Shown piece after piece: positions 45,200-54,559 of a DNA stretch of 64,000 nt (within the stretch, counting starts at the first letter, position 1; every line of letters begins with the position of its first letter). Under the pieces are notes generated by a model. That model did no database searches, had not been told where the DNA came from, and worked only from the letters and a program-made list of their open reading frames with translations. Both the position numbers and the translations under genes were made by a program. Source of the stretch: Pedobacter sp. ok626. GTDB taxonomy: Bacteria > Bacteroidota > Bacteroidia > Sphingobacteriales > Sphingobacteriaceae. The stretch spans positions 496,001 to 560,000 of the forward strand of contig NZ_FNEX01000001.1 of assembly GCF_900100435.1 (NCBI RefSeq), given 5' to 3'.

Positions 45200-45898
45200 C
45201 TAATGGCGGTCTCTGCTATTTACAAAAAGCAAGATGTAATAAAGTAAGGTTGCAATAGAGCTAATTGCAGCTACAACATAAGTACGTGCTGCCCATTTTA
45301 GTGCATCTGCTGCTTTGTCGTGTTCGGCAGGGGTGGTGATGTGACTTCTTTCAAGCCAGCTCAATGCCCGGTTACTCGCATCGTATTCAACAGGAAGTGT
45401 AATGATCGTAAAAAGTGTAGTGATGGCAAATAGGGCTATCCCTACAAGTAAAATGGTAGGATTTGCGTTTCCTACTAAAAGTCCGAGCCCCGCAAGTATG
45501 ATCCATTGGGAAAGTTGTGCGCTGATATTAACTATAGGGACAATTGCACTACGGAAAGTCAGCATTTGATAAGCAGTAGCATGTTGCACGGCATGGCCAC
45601 ACTCATGCGCGGCAACTGCTGCTGCTGATATACTCCTTCCCTCATACACATCGGGGCTCAGATTTACTGTTTTATCTTGTGGGTTATAATGATCACTTAA
45701 ATGCCCTGGTACAGAGGTGACACGCACATCGTAAATGCCATTATCCGCCAGCATTTTTTCGGCAATTTCTCTGCCGCTCATGCCATTCTGAAGGCCAATC
45801 TGGCTATACTCATTAAATTTACTTTTGAGCCTGTTGCTAACAATCAGCCCAACTATAAACATAATGCCTGCAATCAGATAATAACCCATTAATCCCAT
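45200..45898 (-). CDS. Membrane zinc metallopeptidase (YugP/PF04298 type)
   Basis: A 232-residue protein from the ATG at 45898 (MGLMGYYLIAGIMFIVG); the longer frame to 45937 would need a TTG and add a charged tail before the first membrane segment. It has the zinc motif HECGH in AAVAAHECGHAVQHA (about residues 105-119) and membrane helices near the N-terminus, after residue 140 and at the C-terminus. Members of this family are poorly characterised membrane peptidases. No partner gene is evident; the ArsR/SRPBCC pair upstream is a separate unit. Confidence 0.9.
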   Translation of the reverse strand: MGLMGYYLIAGIMFIVGLIVSNRLKSKFNEYSQIGLQNGMSGREIAEKMLADNGIYDVRVTSVPGHLSDHYNPQDKTVNLSPDVYEGRSISAAAVAAHECGHAVQHATAYQMLTFRSAIVPIVNISAQLSQWIILAGLGLLVGNANPTILLVGIALFAITTLFTIITLPVEYDASNRALSWLERSHITTPAEHDKAADALKWAARTYVVAAISSIATLLYYILLFVNSRDRH

Positions 45899-45979
45899 AT
45901 TTTCTTGTCGTTTTTGTGATCGTTTTATCAATAACAATCAAATTCGGAATTGGTTCGGAATGTGGCTGGTTTTATCGTA

Positions 45980-46471
45980 TTATGTTAATAATATTGTCTC
46001 AAGTCGGTTAAACATTTTGATCCAGCTTTGGTAAGCGCCAGTCTGTTTAGCTTCTGCTTCAGAAACGGTTTGATGAATAGAAAGCTTAGTCTGGTTACCA
46101 ATTGATTTGAAAGTAACGGTCGTTAAGGTTTCTTCAGGCCAATCCTCCGGTTTTCCAGCTTCTGTGGCGCCAACATTATGGCCATCCTCGTTAGTTAAGA
46201 TCATAGAGAAGACCAGTTTTTCAGGAAAAATAACTTCTTTATAAAGCCCCTTTATCCAGCAATCCCCATGTATTGGATCGTGAATACAAGAATGAAAGGA
46301 TCCACCTTCCTTAACATCTATAAATTTAAATTCAACAGTACAGCCGTCAGGGGCGTACCAGTGTATTAGTTTTTCAGGATCTGTCCAGGCCTCAAATACA
46401 AGTTCCCTTGGCGCGTTGAAGAGGTGTGTAATGAACAGTTCTTTTTCTTGTTGGGGGTTATTTTGTTCCAT
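45980..46471 (-). CDS. SRPBCC/AHSA1-family protein
   Basis: A 163-residue AHSA1-type START domain (ELFITHLFNAPRELVFEAWTDPEKLIHWYAPDGC, residues about 10-45; TTVTFKSIGNQTKLSIHQ near the C-terminus). It is encoded behind an ArsR-type regulator with a 14-base overlap, the usual pairing in which the SRPBCC protein may bind a small hydrophobic ligand. Function unknown beyond that. Coupled translation with the regulator is likely. Confidence 0.88.
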   Translation of the reverse strand: MEQNNPQQEKELFITHLFNAPRELVFEAWTDPEKLIHWYAPDGCTVEFKFIDVKEGGSFHSCIHDPIHGDCWIKGLYKEVIFPEKLVFSMILTNEDGHNVGATEAGKPEDWPEETLTTVTFKSIGNQTKLSIHQTVSEAEAKQTGAYQSWIKMFNRLETILLT

Positions 46472-46799
46472 CTTGCTGGTTTTTAGTTTGTAATTCGTTC
46501 AAATAGGTATCCAGTTTTTCAAATCTACTAACCCATTGTTTTTTGGATTGCTCAATCCAACTGACTACTTCATTAAGCTGTTCAAGCTGGGCTTCACAAT
46601 AACGTTCACGTCCTTTTTGGGTAATGACAACTAAGCCGCATTCGGTAAGAATTTGGATATGTTTTGAAACTGCTTGTCGACTAATGTCGAAAGATTCAGC
46701 TATTGAATTTAGATTCAGTGAACCTTGAGCGATTCTTTGAATAATCTCCCGGCGGGTAGGATCGGCTATTGCCTGGAATACATCTCTTCTTGTTATCAT
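46458..46799 (-). CDS. ArsR-type winged-helix regulator
   Basis: A 113-residue regulator from the ATG at 46799 (MITRRDVFQAIADPTRREIIQRI). A further upstream ATG at 46832 would place the start inside the operator repeats and is rejected. The helix-turn-helix reads LNLNSIAESFDISRQAVSKHIQIL. There are no obvious cysteine metal ligands, so this is the non-metal PadR/ArsR-like type that pairs with SRPBCC genes. It should repress its own two-gene unit from the two operator copies upstream. Confidence 0.88.
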   Translation of the reverse strand: MITRRDVFQAIADPTRREIIQRIAQGSLNLNSIAESFDISRQAVSKHIQILTECGLVVITQKGRERYCEAQLEQLNEVVSWIEQSKKQWVSRFEKLDTYLNELQTKNQQDGTK

Positions 46800-46800
46800 T

Positions 46801-46849
46801 GTGCAACTATTTGATTGCAAATATAAGTGCAATCATTTAATTGCGCAAA
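46801..46849 (-). promoter_or_regulatory. Promoter with two operator copies for the arsR-SRPBCC unit
   Basis: On the minus strand TTTG (46849-46846), a 20-base spacer and TATATTTG (46825-46818) form a full Bacteroidota promoter. Two 18-bp copies of GTGCAAYYATTTRATTGC (plus-strand reading, 46801-46818 and 46827-46844) are 26 bases apart; each is an imperfect palindrome. One copy fills the spacer and the other covers the start point and leader, an arrangement suited to repression. Confidence 0.7.
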
Positions 46850-46884
46850 TGTTTTCAAGAGAAAATATTCCAGGAAAGGCGGTC

Positions 46885-49800
46885 TTATCGGTTTATTATT
46901 TGCTTTAAATGTTTCGCTTTTTTATTGTAGGACCAATAAAATACGATAGGGTATACAAATAAGCAGAAAATGGTATTGGTAATTAAGCCGCCAATGACCA
47001 CAATAGCCAAAGGTTTAGAAGCTTCTGAGCCTATTCCTGTAGACAATGCAGCCGGCATTAAGCCTATTGCAGCCATCATAGCCGTCATGATTACCGGTCT
47101 AAGTCTGGTTGCTACACCATCTCGTATGGCGTCTGCAAAGGTCCAGGTTGGATGGTGTTTTAGTTCTACCATATTGCTTTTGAACCTCGTAATCAGGATT
47201 ACACCGTTTTGTACGCAAATACCAAACAAAGCAATAAAGCCAATTCCTGCCGAAATGTTGAAATTTACCTTTGTGATGAGTAAGGCCAGTATGCCCCCAA
47301 CCATTGCATAAGGAACATTGTTTAAAACCAGTAATGAGTCTTTGATATTGCCAAATAGTACAAATAGGATGAAAAAGATCAACAGCAGGCTAATTGGTAC
47401 GGCAGTAGATAACCTTGAAGTAGCTCGTTGCTGGTTTTCAAAATCGCCAGCCCATTCCAATTTATATTCTTTCGGTAATTTGATTTGCTCGGCTACTTTC
47501 TTCTGTGCCTCGGCAATGGTACTCCCCATATCGCGACCACGGATTGAGAATTTTATAGCGCCATATCTTTGGTGTTTATCTCTGTAGATAATGCTGGGGC
47601 CGGTAATCTTCCTGATGCTGGAAATTTCACTCAAAGGTACTTTAGCGCCTGATAGGGTAGGGATGCGTAGCGCGCCTATAGAAGCTTCATCGTTTCTGAA
47701 ATCTTCCGGGTAACGGATTCTTAGATCGAATTTTCTCTCCCCTTCGTAAATCTGGGTAGCCGCTTTACCACCAATGGCCATTTCGATAATGGAGTTGGCA
47801 TCTTCAGTAGTAACTCCATACAGTGCCATTTTACTCTGATCCAGATTGATTTGCAGTTCCGGCTGTCCCAGATTTCTTAGAACCCCAAGATCTTCAATAC
47901 CAGGAACGGTTTTCAGAATGTTTTCTATCTTTTCTTCCTGAGCTTCTATAAAACTGAAATCACTGCCAAACATTTTTACTACAATAGAACCTTTTACACC
48001 CGATACTGCTTCTTCGACATTATCAGAGATTGGCTGAGAAAAGTTTAGACTGATACCAGGATAGTCTTTCAGTTTCTCCTGCATGCGTTGCACAAGTTGT
48101 TCCTTAGTTTCCTTTCGTTTCCATTCAGATCTTGGGTATATGTCTACCAGAAATTCCATGTTGTAAAAGCCTGTAGCATCGGTGCCATCGTTTGGTCTGC
48201 CGGTTTGCGACATCACTTGTTTTACCTCTTCGAAGCTTAAAAAGATCTTTCGCATCTCGTTACTCAGCTTTTTGGTCTCATTTAAGGAAACACTAAGCGG
48301 CGCACTGGCCCTTACGTAAATAGAACCTTCATCAAGGGTGGGTAAAAACTCTGTACCTAGAAATTTGAAGCTGAAAAGACCAACAATCAAAATGATTAGA
48401 GAAGAGAAAAATACGAGCTTCCGGAATTTAAATGCAGCATTATAAGTGCTCATCACCGCTTTGGTTAGGTATTCCAAAAAGATGTTGTGCTTTTCTTTTA
48501 CATTCTTCTTTAACAATACACTAGCCATAGCTGGTACCAATGTAAAAGTTAACAATAAGGCACCTAGTAAGGCGAAACTTAAGGTCCATGCTAGTGGAGA
48601 GAACATTTTTCCTTCTACCTTTTCGAAGGTAAATATGGGCATAAGGCCGGTAATGATGATTAGCTTAGCAAAAAAGATACCCTTACCATTTTCCAGACAG
48701 GCTCTTTTGATGATACCAAGTTTGCTCATCCGGTTAAATTTCTCCGTGCCATTTTTATGTGAATTGTAATCAAGCGCTACAAAAATCCCTTCGACCATTA
48801 CTACTGCACCATCAATGATGATCCCGAAATCGATGGCCCCCATGGACAATAGGTTAGCCGACATGCCTTTCAGTTTTAAACAGATAAAGGCAAAAAGTAA
48901 GGCCAGTGGGATGATTATGGATACAATTAATGTAGTTCGCCAATCGGCCATAAAAAGAAACACAATCAGGGTTACAAAAATGATCCCTTCCAGCATATTG
49001 TGCATCACTGTATGTGTAGCAAAATTGACCAGATTTTCACGATCATAAAATGGACTGATTTTTACATCGCCTGGTAAAATATTCTCATTTACTTCCTTTA
49101 TTTTCTCTTTTAAGGCAGTGATGACTTCGCTTGGGTTTTCACCCTTGCGCATCACAACAATACCTTCTACTACATCAGGATCACGGTCGCGGCCAACTTG
49201 TCCCAATCTGGGTAGGGCTGATTCCGTAACCTCGGCAATGTTTTTTACATAAACGGGTGTTCCTTTAAAATTATCAACGATGATGTTCTTAATTTCATCA
49301 ATGTTGTTCAATACACCAATTCCTCTGACCACATAGGCTTGCCCGCTTTGTTCGATGACATCACCACCTACGTTGACATTACTTTTAGAAACGGCTTCGA
49401 AAAGTTCTGTTGCCGTTACACCATATTGAAGTGATTTTTGAGGATCGACAGTAATCTGGTAGGTCTTAACTTCGCCACCAAAACTAACTACATCGGCAAT
49501 TCCTGGAACGGAAAGTAGCTCGCGCTGAATTACCCAATCTTGTAGGGTTTTTAGTTCTCTTATTGATTTCTTATCGCTTTTTAAGGTATAGCGGAAGATC
49601 TCGCCGGTAGGGCCATAAGGCGGTTGTACCTCGGGTTTTGCACCTGCCGGAAGGTCAGCTTCATCCAGGTGATTGTTGACCTGCACACGGGCAAATTGAT
49701 AATCTACATCATCTTCGAAGGTGATTTTTACGACAGACAGGCCAAAAAGAGAAGAAGAACGGATACTGGTTCTTTTTTCAGTCGGGTTCATTGCAATCTC

Positions 49801-50016
49801 TAGCGGACGGGAAACGAACTTTTCTACCTCCTCTGCACTACGGCCCGGCCATTGCGTAATGATGGTGATATTGGTGTTGGTTACATCAGGGAAAGCTTCA
49901 ATCGTGGTATGCTTGAAACTTAAATAGCCCGCCAGAATTAATATGAAGGTGCTGAAGAAGATAAAATACTTATTCTTCAGGGAAAAATTTATAATAGACT
50001 TAATGAATTTATTCAT
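46885..50016 (-). CDS. CzcA/CusA-type heavy metal RND permease, unfused
   Basis: A 1043-residue RND permease with the usual two periplasmic porter regions and 12 membrane helices. Visible blocks are TTIEAFPDVTNTNITI, RPLEIAMNPTEKRTS, and GAIDFGIIIDGAVVMVEG with the proton-relay acids in TM4. It differs from the first permease in lacking a TolC tail; its outer-membrane factor is a separate gene. It exports heavy-metal ions with the two neighbouring proteins. It is the last gene of a five-gene minus-strand block that starts with a two-component system. Confidence 0.94.
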   Translation of the reverse strand: MNKFIKSIINFSLKNKYFIFFSTFILILAGYLSFKHTTIEAFPDVTNTNITIITQWPGRSAEEVEKFVSRPLEIAMNPTEKRTSIRSSSLFGLSVVKITFEDDVDYQFARVQVNNHLDEADLPAGAKPEVQPPYGPTGEIFRYTLKSDKKSIRELKTLQDWVIQRELLSVPGIADVVSFGGEVKTYQITVDPQKSLQYGVTATELFEAVSKSNVNVGGDVIEQSGQAYVVRGIGVLNNIDEIKNIIVDNFKGTPVYVKNIAEVTESALPRLGQVGRDRDPDVVEGIVVMRKGENPSEVITALKEKIKEVNENILPGDVKISPFYDRENLVNFATHTVMHNMLEGIIFVTLIVFLFMADWRTTLIVSIIIPLALLFAFICLKLKGMSANLLSMGAIDFGIIIDGAVVMVEGIFVALDYNSHKNGTEKFNRMSKLGIIKRACLENGKGIFFAKLIIITGLMPIFTFEKVEGKMFSPLAWTLSFALLGALLLTFTLVPAMASVLLKKNVKEKHNIFLEYLTKAVMSTYNAAFKFRKLVFFSSLIILIVGLFSFKFLGTEFLPTLDEGSIYVRASAPLSVSLNETKKLSNEMRKIFLSFEEVKQVMSQTGRPNDGTDATGFYNMEFLVDIYPRSEWKRKETKEQLVQRMQEKLKDYPGISLNFSQPISDNVEEAVSGVKGSIVVKMFGSDFSFIEAQEEKIENILKTVPGIEDLGVLRNLGQPELQINLDQSKMALYGVTTEDANSIIEMAIGGKAATQIYEGERKFDLRIRYPEDFRNDEASIGALRIPTLSGAKVPLSEISSIRKITGPSIIYRDKHQRYGAIKFSIRGRDMGSTIAEAQKKVAEQIKLPKEYKLEWAGDFENQQRATSRLSTAVPISLLLIFFILFVLFGNIKDSLLVLNNVPYAMVGGILALLITKVNFNISAGIGFIALFGICVQNGVILITRFKSNMVELKHHPTWTFADAIRDGVATRLRPVIMTAMMAAIGLMPAALSTGIGSEASKPLAIVVIGGLITNTIFCLFVYPIVFYWSYNKKAKHLKQIINR

Positions 50017-50045
50017 TACAGTTTGGATTTAAAGGGTGAAGACGA

Positions 50046-51143
50046 TTATGGTTTCAAGCTGTCGTAAAGGAATAGCTGCTTAGAAGCAACCACACGGTCG
50101 CCAGTATTAAGCCCTTTGCTGATGTAAGCCTTATCTTCAAATTTTCGGCTGAGTTCTATTTCCTGGATTCTGATTTTTTTAACCTGATCCAGTACTAATA
50201 CATAATATTTATTGTTGTCAAAAATGAGACAGTCTGGATGTACTGAAGGTAAGCTGATGCCGTTTTTAGTGGCGATCTGTACAGTGGCCATCATTCCTGG
50301 TTTTAGCAAATACCCTGGGTTATTAATCACTACACGAGCATTCATTACTTTACTGTCATCATCTAGCATACTATAGATCTTGCTAATCTTACCTTTAAAG
50401 GACTTATCTGGATAAGAGAGAATGGAAATACTTACTTCATCGCCCTCTTTTACCTTCGAAATGTCGCTTTCGTAGATATTAACCAATGCCCATACATCCG
50501 AAAGATCCGCCACAGTAAATAGATTTTGATTGTTATCTGGTCTTACCTGCATATTACTCGTTACATTTTTTTCGGTTACAAAACCTGATAATGGCGATGT
50601 CAAAGCATAAACTCCATTTTTGTTACCACCGTTCAGATTTAAAATTGAACGGCTTCTTTTGTCTTCTGCTTGTTTTACCAACAAGTCGTTTTTAGCTTGC
50701 TCTAGCTCCAAAGCTGAGGTAAGTCCGCTGTTATATAGGTCTTGGACCAATTTTACATTACGCTGTGCATTGCTTAGCTCTGCTGAAGAGCTGATGGCTT
50801 CTTTATCAAAGCCCGCCATTTCGGCACTGGTCATAGTTGCTAACAATTGTCCTTTGCTCACGCGGTCGCCAAGTTTTATCGGAACGTTTTTCACATGACC
50901 ACTTACCATTGGGTAAATCTTGGCCGTCTTTTCTTCGTTTGCAGTGATCTTTGCTGAGAAATTGATATCAGTTTGATTATTTGCACTTTTTACGGTGTCT
51001 ATTTGGAGTCTTTTTATTAGTGAATCTGTCAACTCAAACTTTTCATCTTTTGGTGTTTCCTTAGTCTCTTCAGTGCAGCTTGATAAAAATAAGGCGGCAG
51101 ATAACGTGGTTAAAATCCCGATGTTTTTTAGCGTATTTTGCAT
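50046..51143 (-). CDS. RND efflux periplasmic adaptor, lipoprotein
   Basis: A 365-residue membrane-fusion protein with a lipobox near residue 23 (FLSSCTEE). It has a lipoyl-like half (VKNVPIKLGDRVSKGQLLATMTS), a helical hairpin (about 115-170) and a second beta domain (SPLSGFVTEKNV). Unlike the adaptor at 23760 it has no histidine-rich tracts. It lies 9 bases from the TolC gene and 29 bases from the permease gene and should bridge them in a CzcCBA-like complex. Confidence 0.92.
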   Translation of the reverse strand: MQNTLKNIGILTTLSAALFLSSCTEETKETPKDEKFELTDSLIKRLQIDTVKSANNQTDINFSAKITANEEKTAKIYPMVSGHVKNVPIKLGDRVSKGQLLATMTSAEMAGFDKEAISSSAELSNAQRNVKLVQDLYNSGLTSALELEQAKNDLLVKQAEDKRSRSILNLNGGNKNGVYALTSPLSGFVTEKNVTSNMQVRPDNNQNLFTVADLSDVWALVNIYESDISKVKEGDEVSISILSYPDKSFKGKISKIYSMLDDDSKVMNARVVINNPGYLLKPGMMATVQIATKNGISLPSVHPDCLIFDNNKYYVLVLDQVKKIRIQEIELSRKFEDKAYISKGLNTGDRVVASKQLFLYDSLKP

Positions 51144-51151
51144 ATGTGCGT

Positions 51152-52441
51152 TTATTTAAAAATGGTGGATCCTGTTACAAAATTGATTTCTTCTTTCGCG
51201 TTCATGCGCTCATATTTTAAGCTGTTCATCTGAAGGGTACTCGCCTTATAGGAATCATAAAAATCAAGAAACTCGATCAGGCCAATATTTCTGTTTTTGA
51301 AGTTTTTGATGACCTCAGCAATCAGTTTGTCAAAGTCCGCATTGAAGTTTTTATCGAAACCTTGGTATAGGCTCTCTGTCCGTAGTGCCGAAGTATAGCT
51401 GTTGTGAACCTCGTTTTCCAATTGCGCGTCCTGTTGTTGCAGTTGGACTTTTTGAGCATCAATTGCAATTCTGGCTTTTTTAATCTCTCCCTGATTCCTG
51501 TTAAATAGGGGTAAAGGGAGTTTAATTCCAATACCTGTATAATTATCGGGGTAACTTCCTTTTAGATCATAGCTTAGAGAGAACTCTACATCTGGTATGG
51601 CGTTAGCCTTTTGTAGCTTTAAGTTATTTTCGGCATATCTGATACCTGTTTTCGCTAATTGCAAATCCGCTCTGTTGTTACGTGCAGAATCTAGTAGGTT
51701 TGTATACACCTGTTTGTTTAACTGGTAGTTCTGTTCTTCCTCGGGAGATACAACCAAAACAAGCTCTGCATCAGGTTGCAGGTTGGTCATCAGTTTAATC
51801 TCAGTTTGCCAATCTTCAATCTCATTCATTAGTGCACTGTATTCACCCTGTAAGGAGTAGAGTAAAGACTTAATGCGTATGATGTCTTTAACGGCCACAT
51901 TACCTAGTTTTAACTGCTGCTCATTGGCGCTTAATAGCAATTTCAAGGAGTTGATTTGCTGTTCGTAAATTTTGGCAGACTGTTGATTGTAATAGGTTTT
52001 GTAAAAGGTAGAATTGAGGTTAAAACGTAGTGTACGCATCAAATCAAAGTATTGGTATTCTGCTAGTTTGACCCCGGCAGTAGCCAATTGAATATTTTTA
52101 TTCCGCTTTCCAGCTAGTTTGATCATTTGAGATAGCGCAGCCTGGTACTGTCCGGTGGCCTTGCTAGTTTCGAGGAATCTTTTAGTCTCAGGGTTGTAAA
52201 GCAAGTTTTCGTAGCTTATTTCAGGATTATCGAATAGCCTGGCGGTAATTACATCAGCTTTGGCCTGGTCGGTTTGATATTGCCGGGCAATTAGTTGGTA
52301 ATTGCTTTGTATGAAATGTTTCTCCGCGTCTGATAAACTGAGCTGAATGACATTTTTGGTTTGAGCAGATGTTGCAGTTGTCATAAACAACAGTGCTAAC
52401 ATGCTCATAAGTGAATTGAATTTTAGAGATAAGCGGACCAT
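51152..52441 (-). CDS. TolC/CzcC-family outer-membrane efflux protein
   Basis: A 429-residue protein with a signal peptide (cleavage near SAQ, residue 26) and two long helical repeats typical of outer-membrane efflux proteins (about residues 35-210 and 240-420). It forms the outer-membrane channel of the RND system encoded downstream. The gene starts after a 68-base gap that holds a promoter and four phased direct repeats, so the efflux genes can be transcribed apart from the sensor genes. Confidence 0.92.
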   Translation of the reverse strand: MVRLSLKFNSLMSMLALLFMTTATSAQTKNVIQLSLSDAEKHFIQSNYQLIARQYQTDQAKADVITARLFDNPEISYENLLYNPETKRFLETSKATGQYQAALSQMIKLAGKRNKNIQLATAGVKLAEYQYFDLMRTLRFNLNSTFYKTYYNQQSAKIYEQQINSLKLLLSANEQQLKLGNVAVKDIIRIKSLLYSLQGEYSALMNEIEDWQTEIKLMTNLQPDAELVLVVSPEEEQNYQLNKQVYTNLLDSARNNRADLQLAKTGIRYAENNLKLQKANAIPDVEFSLSYDLKGSYPDNYTGIGIKLPLPLFNRNQGEIKKARIAIDAQKVQLQQQDAQLENEVHNSYTSALRTESLYQGFDKNFNADFDKLIAEVIKNFKNRNIGLIEFLDFYDSYKASTLQMNSLKYERMNAKEEINFVTGSTIFK

Positions 52442-52450
52442 TTGTGTATC

Positions 52451-52465
52451 GTTTGGTCAAACCTA
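52451..52465 (-). promoter_or_regulatory. Promoter element and palindrome before the TolC-type gene
   Basis: TAGGTTTG on the minus strand (52465-52458) fits the -7 consensus TAnnTTTG and lies 16 bases before the ATG. It overlaps GTTTG-GT-CAAAC (52451-52462), a short inverted repeat at the expected transcription start. Confidence 0.5.
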
Positions 52466-52475
52466 TCCTTATGGC

Positions 52476-52514
52476 ATTAAAGGAAAATTAAACAGAAATT
52501 AAAATGGGATTAAA
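52476..52514 (-). promoter_or_regulatory. Four phased direct repeats, probable response-regulator site
   Basis: ATTAAA (TTTAAT on the minus strand) occurs at 52476, 52487, 52498 and 52509, each exactly 11 bases from the next. Tandem hexamers at one-helical-turn spacing are how OmpR/PhoB-family regulators bind. The block covers the -35 region upstream of the -7 element at 52458-52465 and runs into the stop codon of the kinase gene, which fits activation of the efflux genes by the adjacent response regulator. Confidence 0.65.
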
Positions 52515-53868
52515 ACTTTGGGAAGACAACCTTTATAGTTGTGCCTTGGCCTTTTTGTGACCTTGCAGTGATACTGCCTTTATAAAGAGTGATGATTTTG
52601 TGAGCCATATACAATCCCATACCACTACCTGTATACCCACTTTCAACTGCTGAACTGTAAAATGGTTTGAAAATCTCCTTAAGTTCTGCTTCAGCTATTC
52701 CTATTCCCTGGTCTGTAAAGGAAAGGTGGATCTCTGAGGATTGTAAATCAAGCAGGCATTGAACCGCTTGGTTGTCTGAAAATTTAAAGGCGTTAGATAC
52801 AATGTTGTTGAGCGCAATATGTAATAAAATGGGATTGGCTTCAACCAATAACTCAGTTTCATTTTCAGGTAGATTCCTCATCTCAATCTGAAGGGTAAGT
52901 GCTGAACGATCCTTCCATTCCTTTTGTAAGGCCCATAAGATTTCATCGATGCGAACGGGACTAAGTTTCGAAGAAGCAAAGTGAAGATCGGCTTGAGCCA
53001 GATTTACCAGTCCGGTAATGATGCTTTCCATTTTTCCTGCATCTTCCAGTACCGAGTTTAATGCTTTTTGGTAATCTTGTTTTTCACGTTCTTGCGAGAG
53101 TGCCAGCTCTGCAGCAATGGTCATTCTGGTTATGGGGGTTCTGAGTTCGTGCGAAGCATTAGCAACAAAGGTTCTTTGTAGTACAAAAGCTTGTTCTATA
53201 TGTTCCATTAGGGCATTAAAATTACGGGCCAGTAGATTAATCTCATCTTTGTTTTTTCCCTCTTGCACCCTAAAATGTAGATTGTTGGATTTAATTTGCT
53301 TGACTTCTCCAATAAAGCGGTCTAAAGGACTTAAAATTTTCTTAGCAATCCATCTGCCCGAGAGGAGGAGACCGATAAAGATGAGCACAAAAATGACCAG
53401 CATGATTTTTCGTAATTTATCAAGACGATAATAGGTGCTTTGATCAACAGCTGAGGCTATAATTACAAAATCACCCTGATTATCTTTATAATAGATGCCG
53501 ACTACTTGTCTTTCTCCATCTTTAAATTTGAGTTTACCTAGGTTTCTTACTTTATTAATGGTGCTGGTACTCCAGTATTGCTGATCATCACCAATAAATG
53601 CCGCATTGTTTTTGGAGTTGTAGATTCGGATCACTTCTCCATTTAGTTTCTCCAGATACAAATTTCTCACCTTGCTTAGCGAATCTGTAGAGATCTCATC
53701 AGCTTCCAGATACAGCTTTGCAGTTACCATAGTCCGATCAGTAAGTCGCGCAAAGAAGTCGGCCTCCAGAAATTTAAGAAAAGTGAAATAAATGGCCGAC
53801 AATAATATCAGCATGACTAATGTACTGCTTAAGGTAAAATATAAAGCGAGTCTGTCTCTGATCTTCAT
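52510..53868 (-). CDS. Sensor histidine kinase of the metal efflux system
   Basis: A 452-residue membrane kinase. One helix at about residues 10-30 and another at about 155-175 flank a periplasmic sensor domain of about 120 residues. Then come HAMP, the H-box ANASHELRTPITRM, and a HATPase with NNIVSNAFKFSD, FTDQGIGIAE and GYTGSGMGLYM. Arrangement and context resemble CusS/CzcS-type sensors that respond to periplasmic metal. It starts 5 bases after the response regulator gene, so both are on one mRNA. Confidence 0.92.
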   Translation of the reverse strand: MKIRDRLALYFTLSSTLVMLILLSAIYFTFLKFLEADFFARLTDRTMVTAKLYLEADEISTDSLSKVRNLYLEKLNGEVIRIYNSKNNAAFIGDDQQYWSTSTINKVRNLGKLKFKDGERQVVGIYYKDNQGDFVIIASAVDQSTYYRLDKLRKIMLVIFVLIFIGLLLSGRWIAKKILSPLDRFIGEVKQIKSNNLHFRVQEGKNKDEINLLARNFNALMEHIEQAFVLQRTFVANASHELRTPITRMTIAAELALSQEREKQDYQKALNSVLEDAGKMESIITGLVNLAQADLHFASSKLSPVRIDEILWALQKEWKDRSALTLQIEMRNLPENETELLVEANPILLHIALNNIVSNAFKFSDNQAVQCLLDLQSSEIHLSFTDQGIGIAEAELKEIFKPFYSSAVESGYTGSGMGLYMAHKIITLYKGSITARSQKGQGTTIKVVFPKF

Positions 53869-53873
53869 GCTTG

Positions 53874-54554
53874 TTACTTAAGGATGTAGCCCATGTTTAT
53901 TTTAGTGTGGATGAGCTTCCTATCAAATCCTTTTTCTATTTTGTTACGTAAAAAGTTTACATATACATCAATTACATTGGTGCCAGTATCAAAGTTAATG
54001 TCCCATGCATTTTCGGCAATGTACTGTCTTGAAAGTAGGCGGTTTGGATTGCGTAAAAATAGTTCGAGTAGAGTAAATTCTTTGGCGGTAAGCTCTATTG
54101 GTACACCAGCCCGTTGCACCTCTTTGCTATATGTATTTAAGCTGATGTCATCAAAGCTGAGCATTTGATCATCAGTTTTCTCCGGTTGAAACTGATTTCT
54201 TCTCAGTAAAGCTTCGATCCTTGCCAGCAGTTCCTTAAAATGAAATGGTTTTACCAGGTAATCATCTGCACCCGACTTTAGCCCGGTCACTTTATCATCA
54301 ATGGAACCCAAGGCAGTAAGCATGAGTATTGGCAGCGTTTTATGAGTTGTTCTAAGTTGCCGACAAAGTTCTATTCCATTAAGTCCAGGCATCATAAGAT
54401 CAAGGATGACCAAATCGAAATTATTAGTTTGAAAACTTTCGAGCGCCTGAATACCGTTGCTAATGCTGGTTATTTCATACCCATATTCTTCCAATCCGGT
54501 TTTAATCAATTCGGCTATTTTCAGGTCGTCCTCTGCTAATCCAATTTTAAACAT
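53874..54554 (-). CDS. OmpR-family response regulator of the metal efflux system
   Basis: A 226-residue protein with a receiver domain (acidic pocket EDD, phosphorylated Asp in VILDLMMPG, MLTAL, LVKPF) and a C-terminal winged helix (LTAKEFTLLELFLRNPNRLLSRQ, NVIDVYVNFLRNKIEKGF). It resembles CusR/CopR. It likely activates the outer-membrane, adaptor and permease genes through the four repeats at 52476-52514. It is the first gene of the five-gene block. Confidence 0.94.
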   Translation of the reverse strand: MFKIGLAEDDLKIAELIKTGLEEYGYEITSISNGIQALESFQTNNFDLVILDLMMPGLNGIELCRQLRTTHKTLPILMLTALGSIDDKVTGLKSGADDYLVKPFHFKELLARIEALLRRNQFQPEKTDDQMLSFDDISLNTYSKEVQRAGVPIELTAKEFTLLELFLRNPNRLLSRQYIAENAWDINFDTGTNVIDVYVNFLRNKIEKGFDRKLIHTKINMGYILK

Positions 54555-54559
54555 GCTTG

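Noticed and set aside
45200..45937. Longer form of the Zn peptidase starting at 45937
   Set aside because: Would use a TTG and add a charged segment before the first membrane helix; the ATG at 45898 gives a normal family N-terminus.
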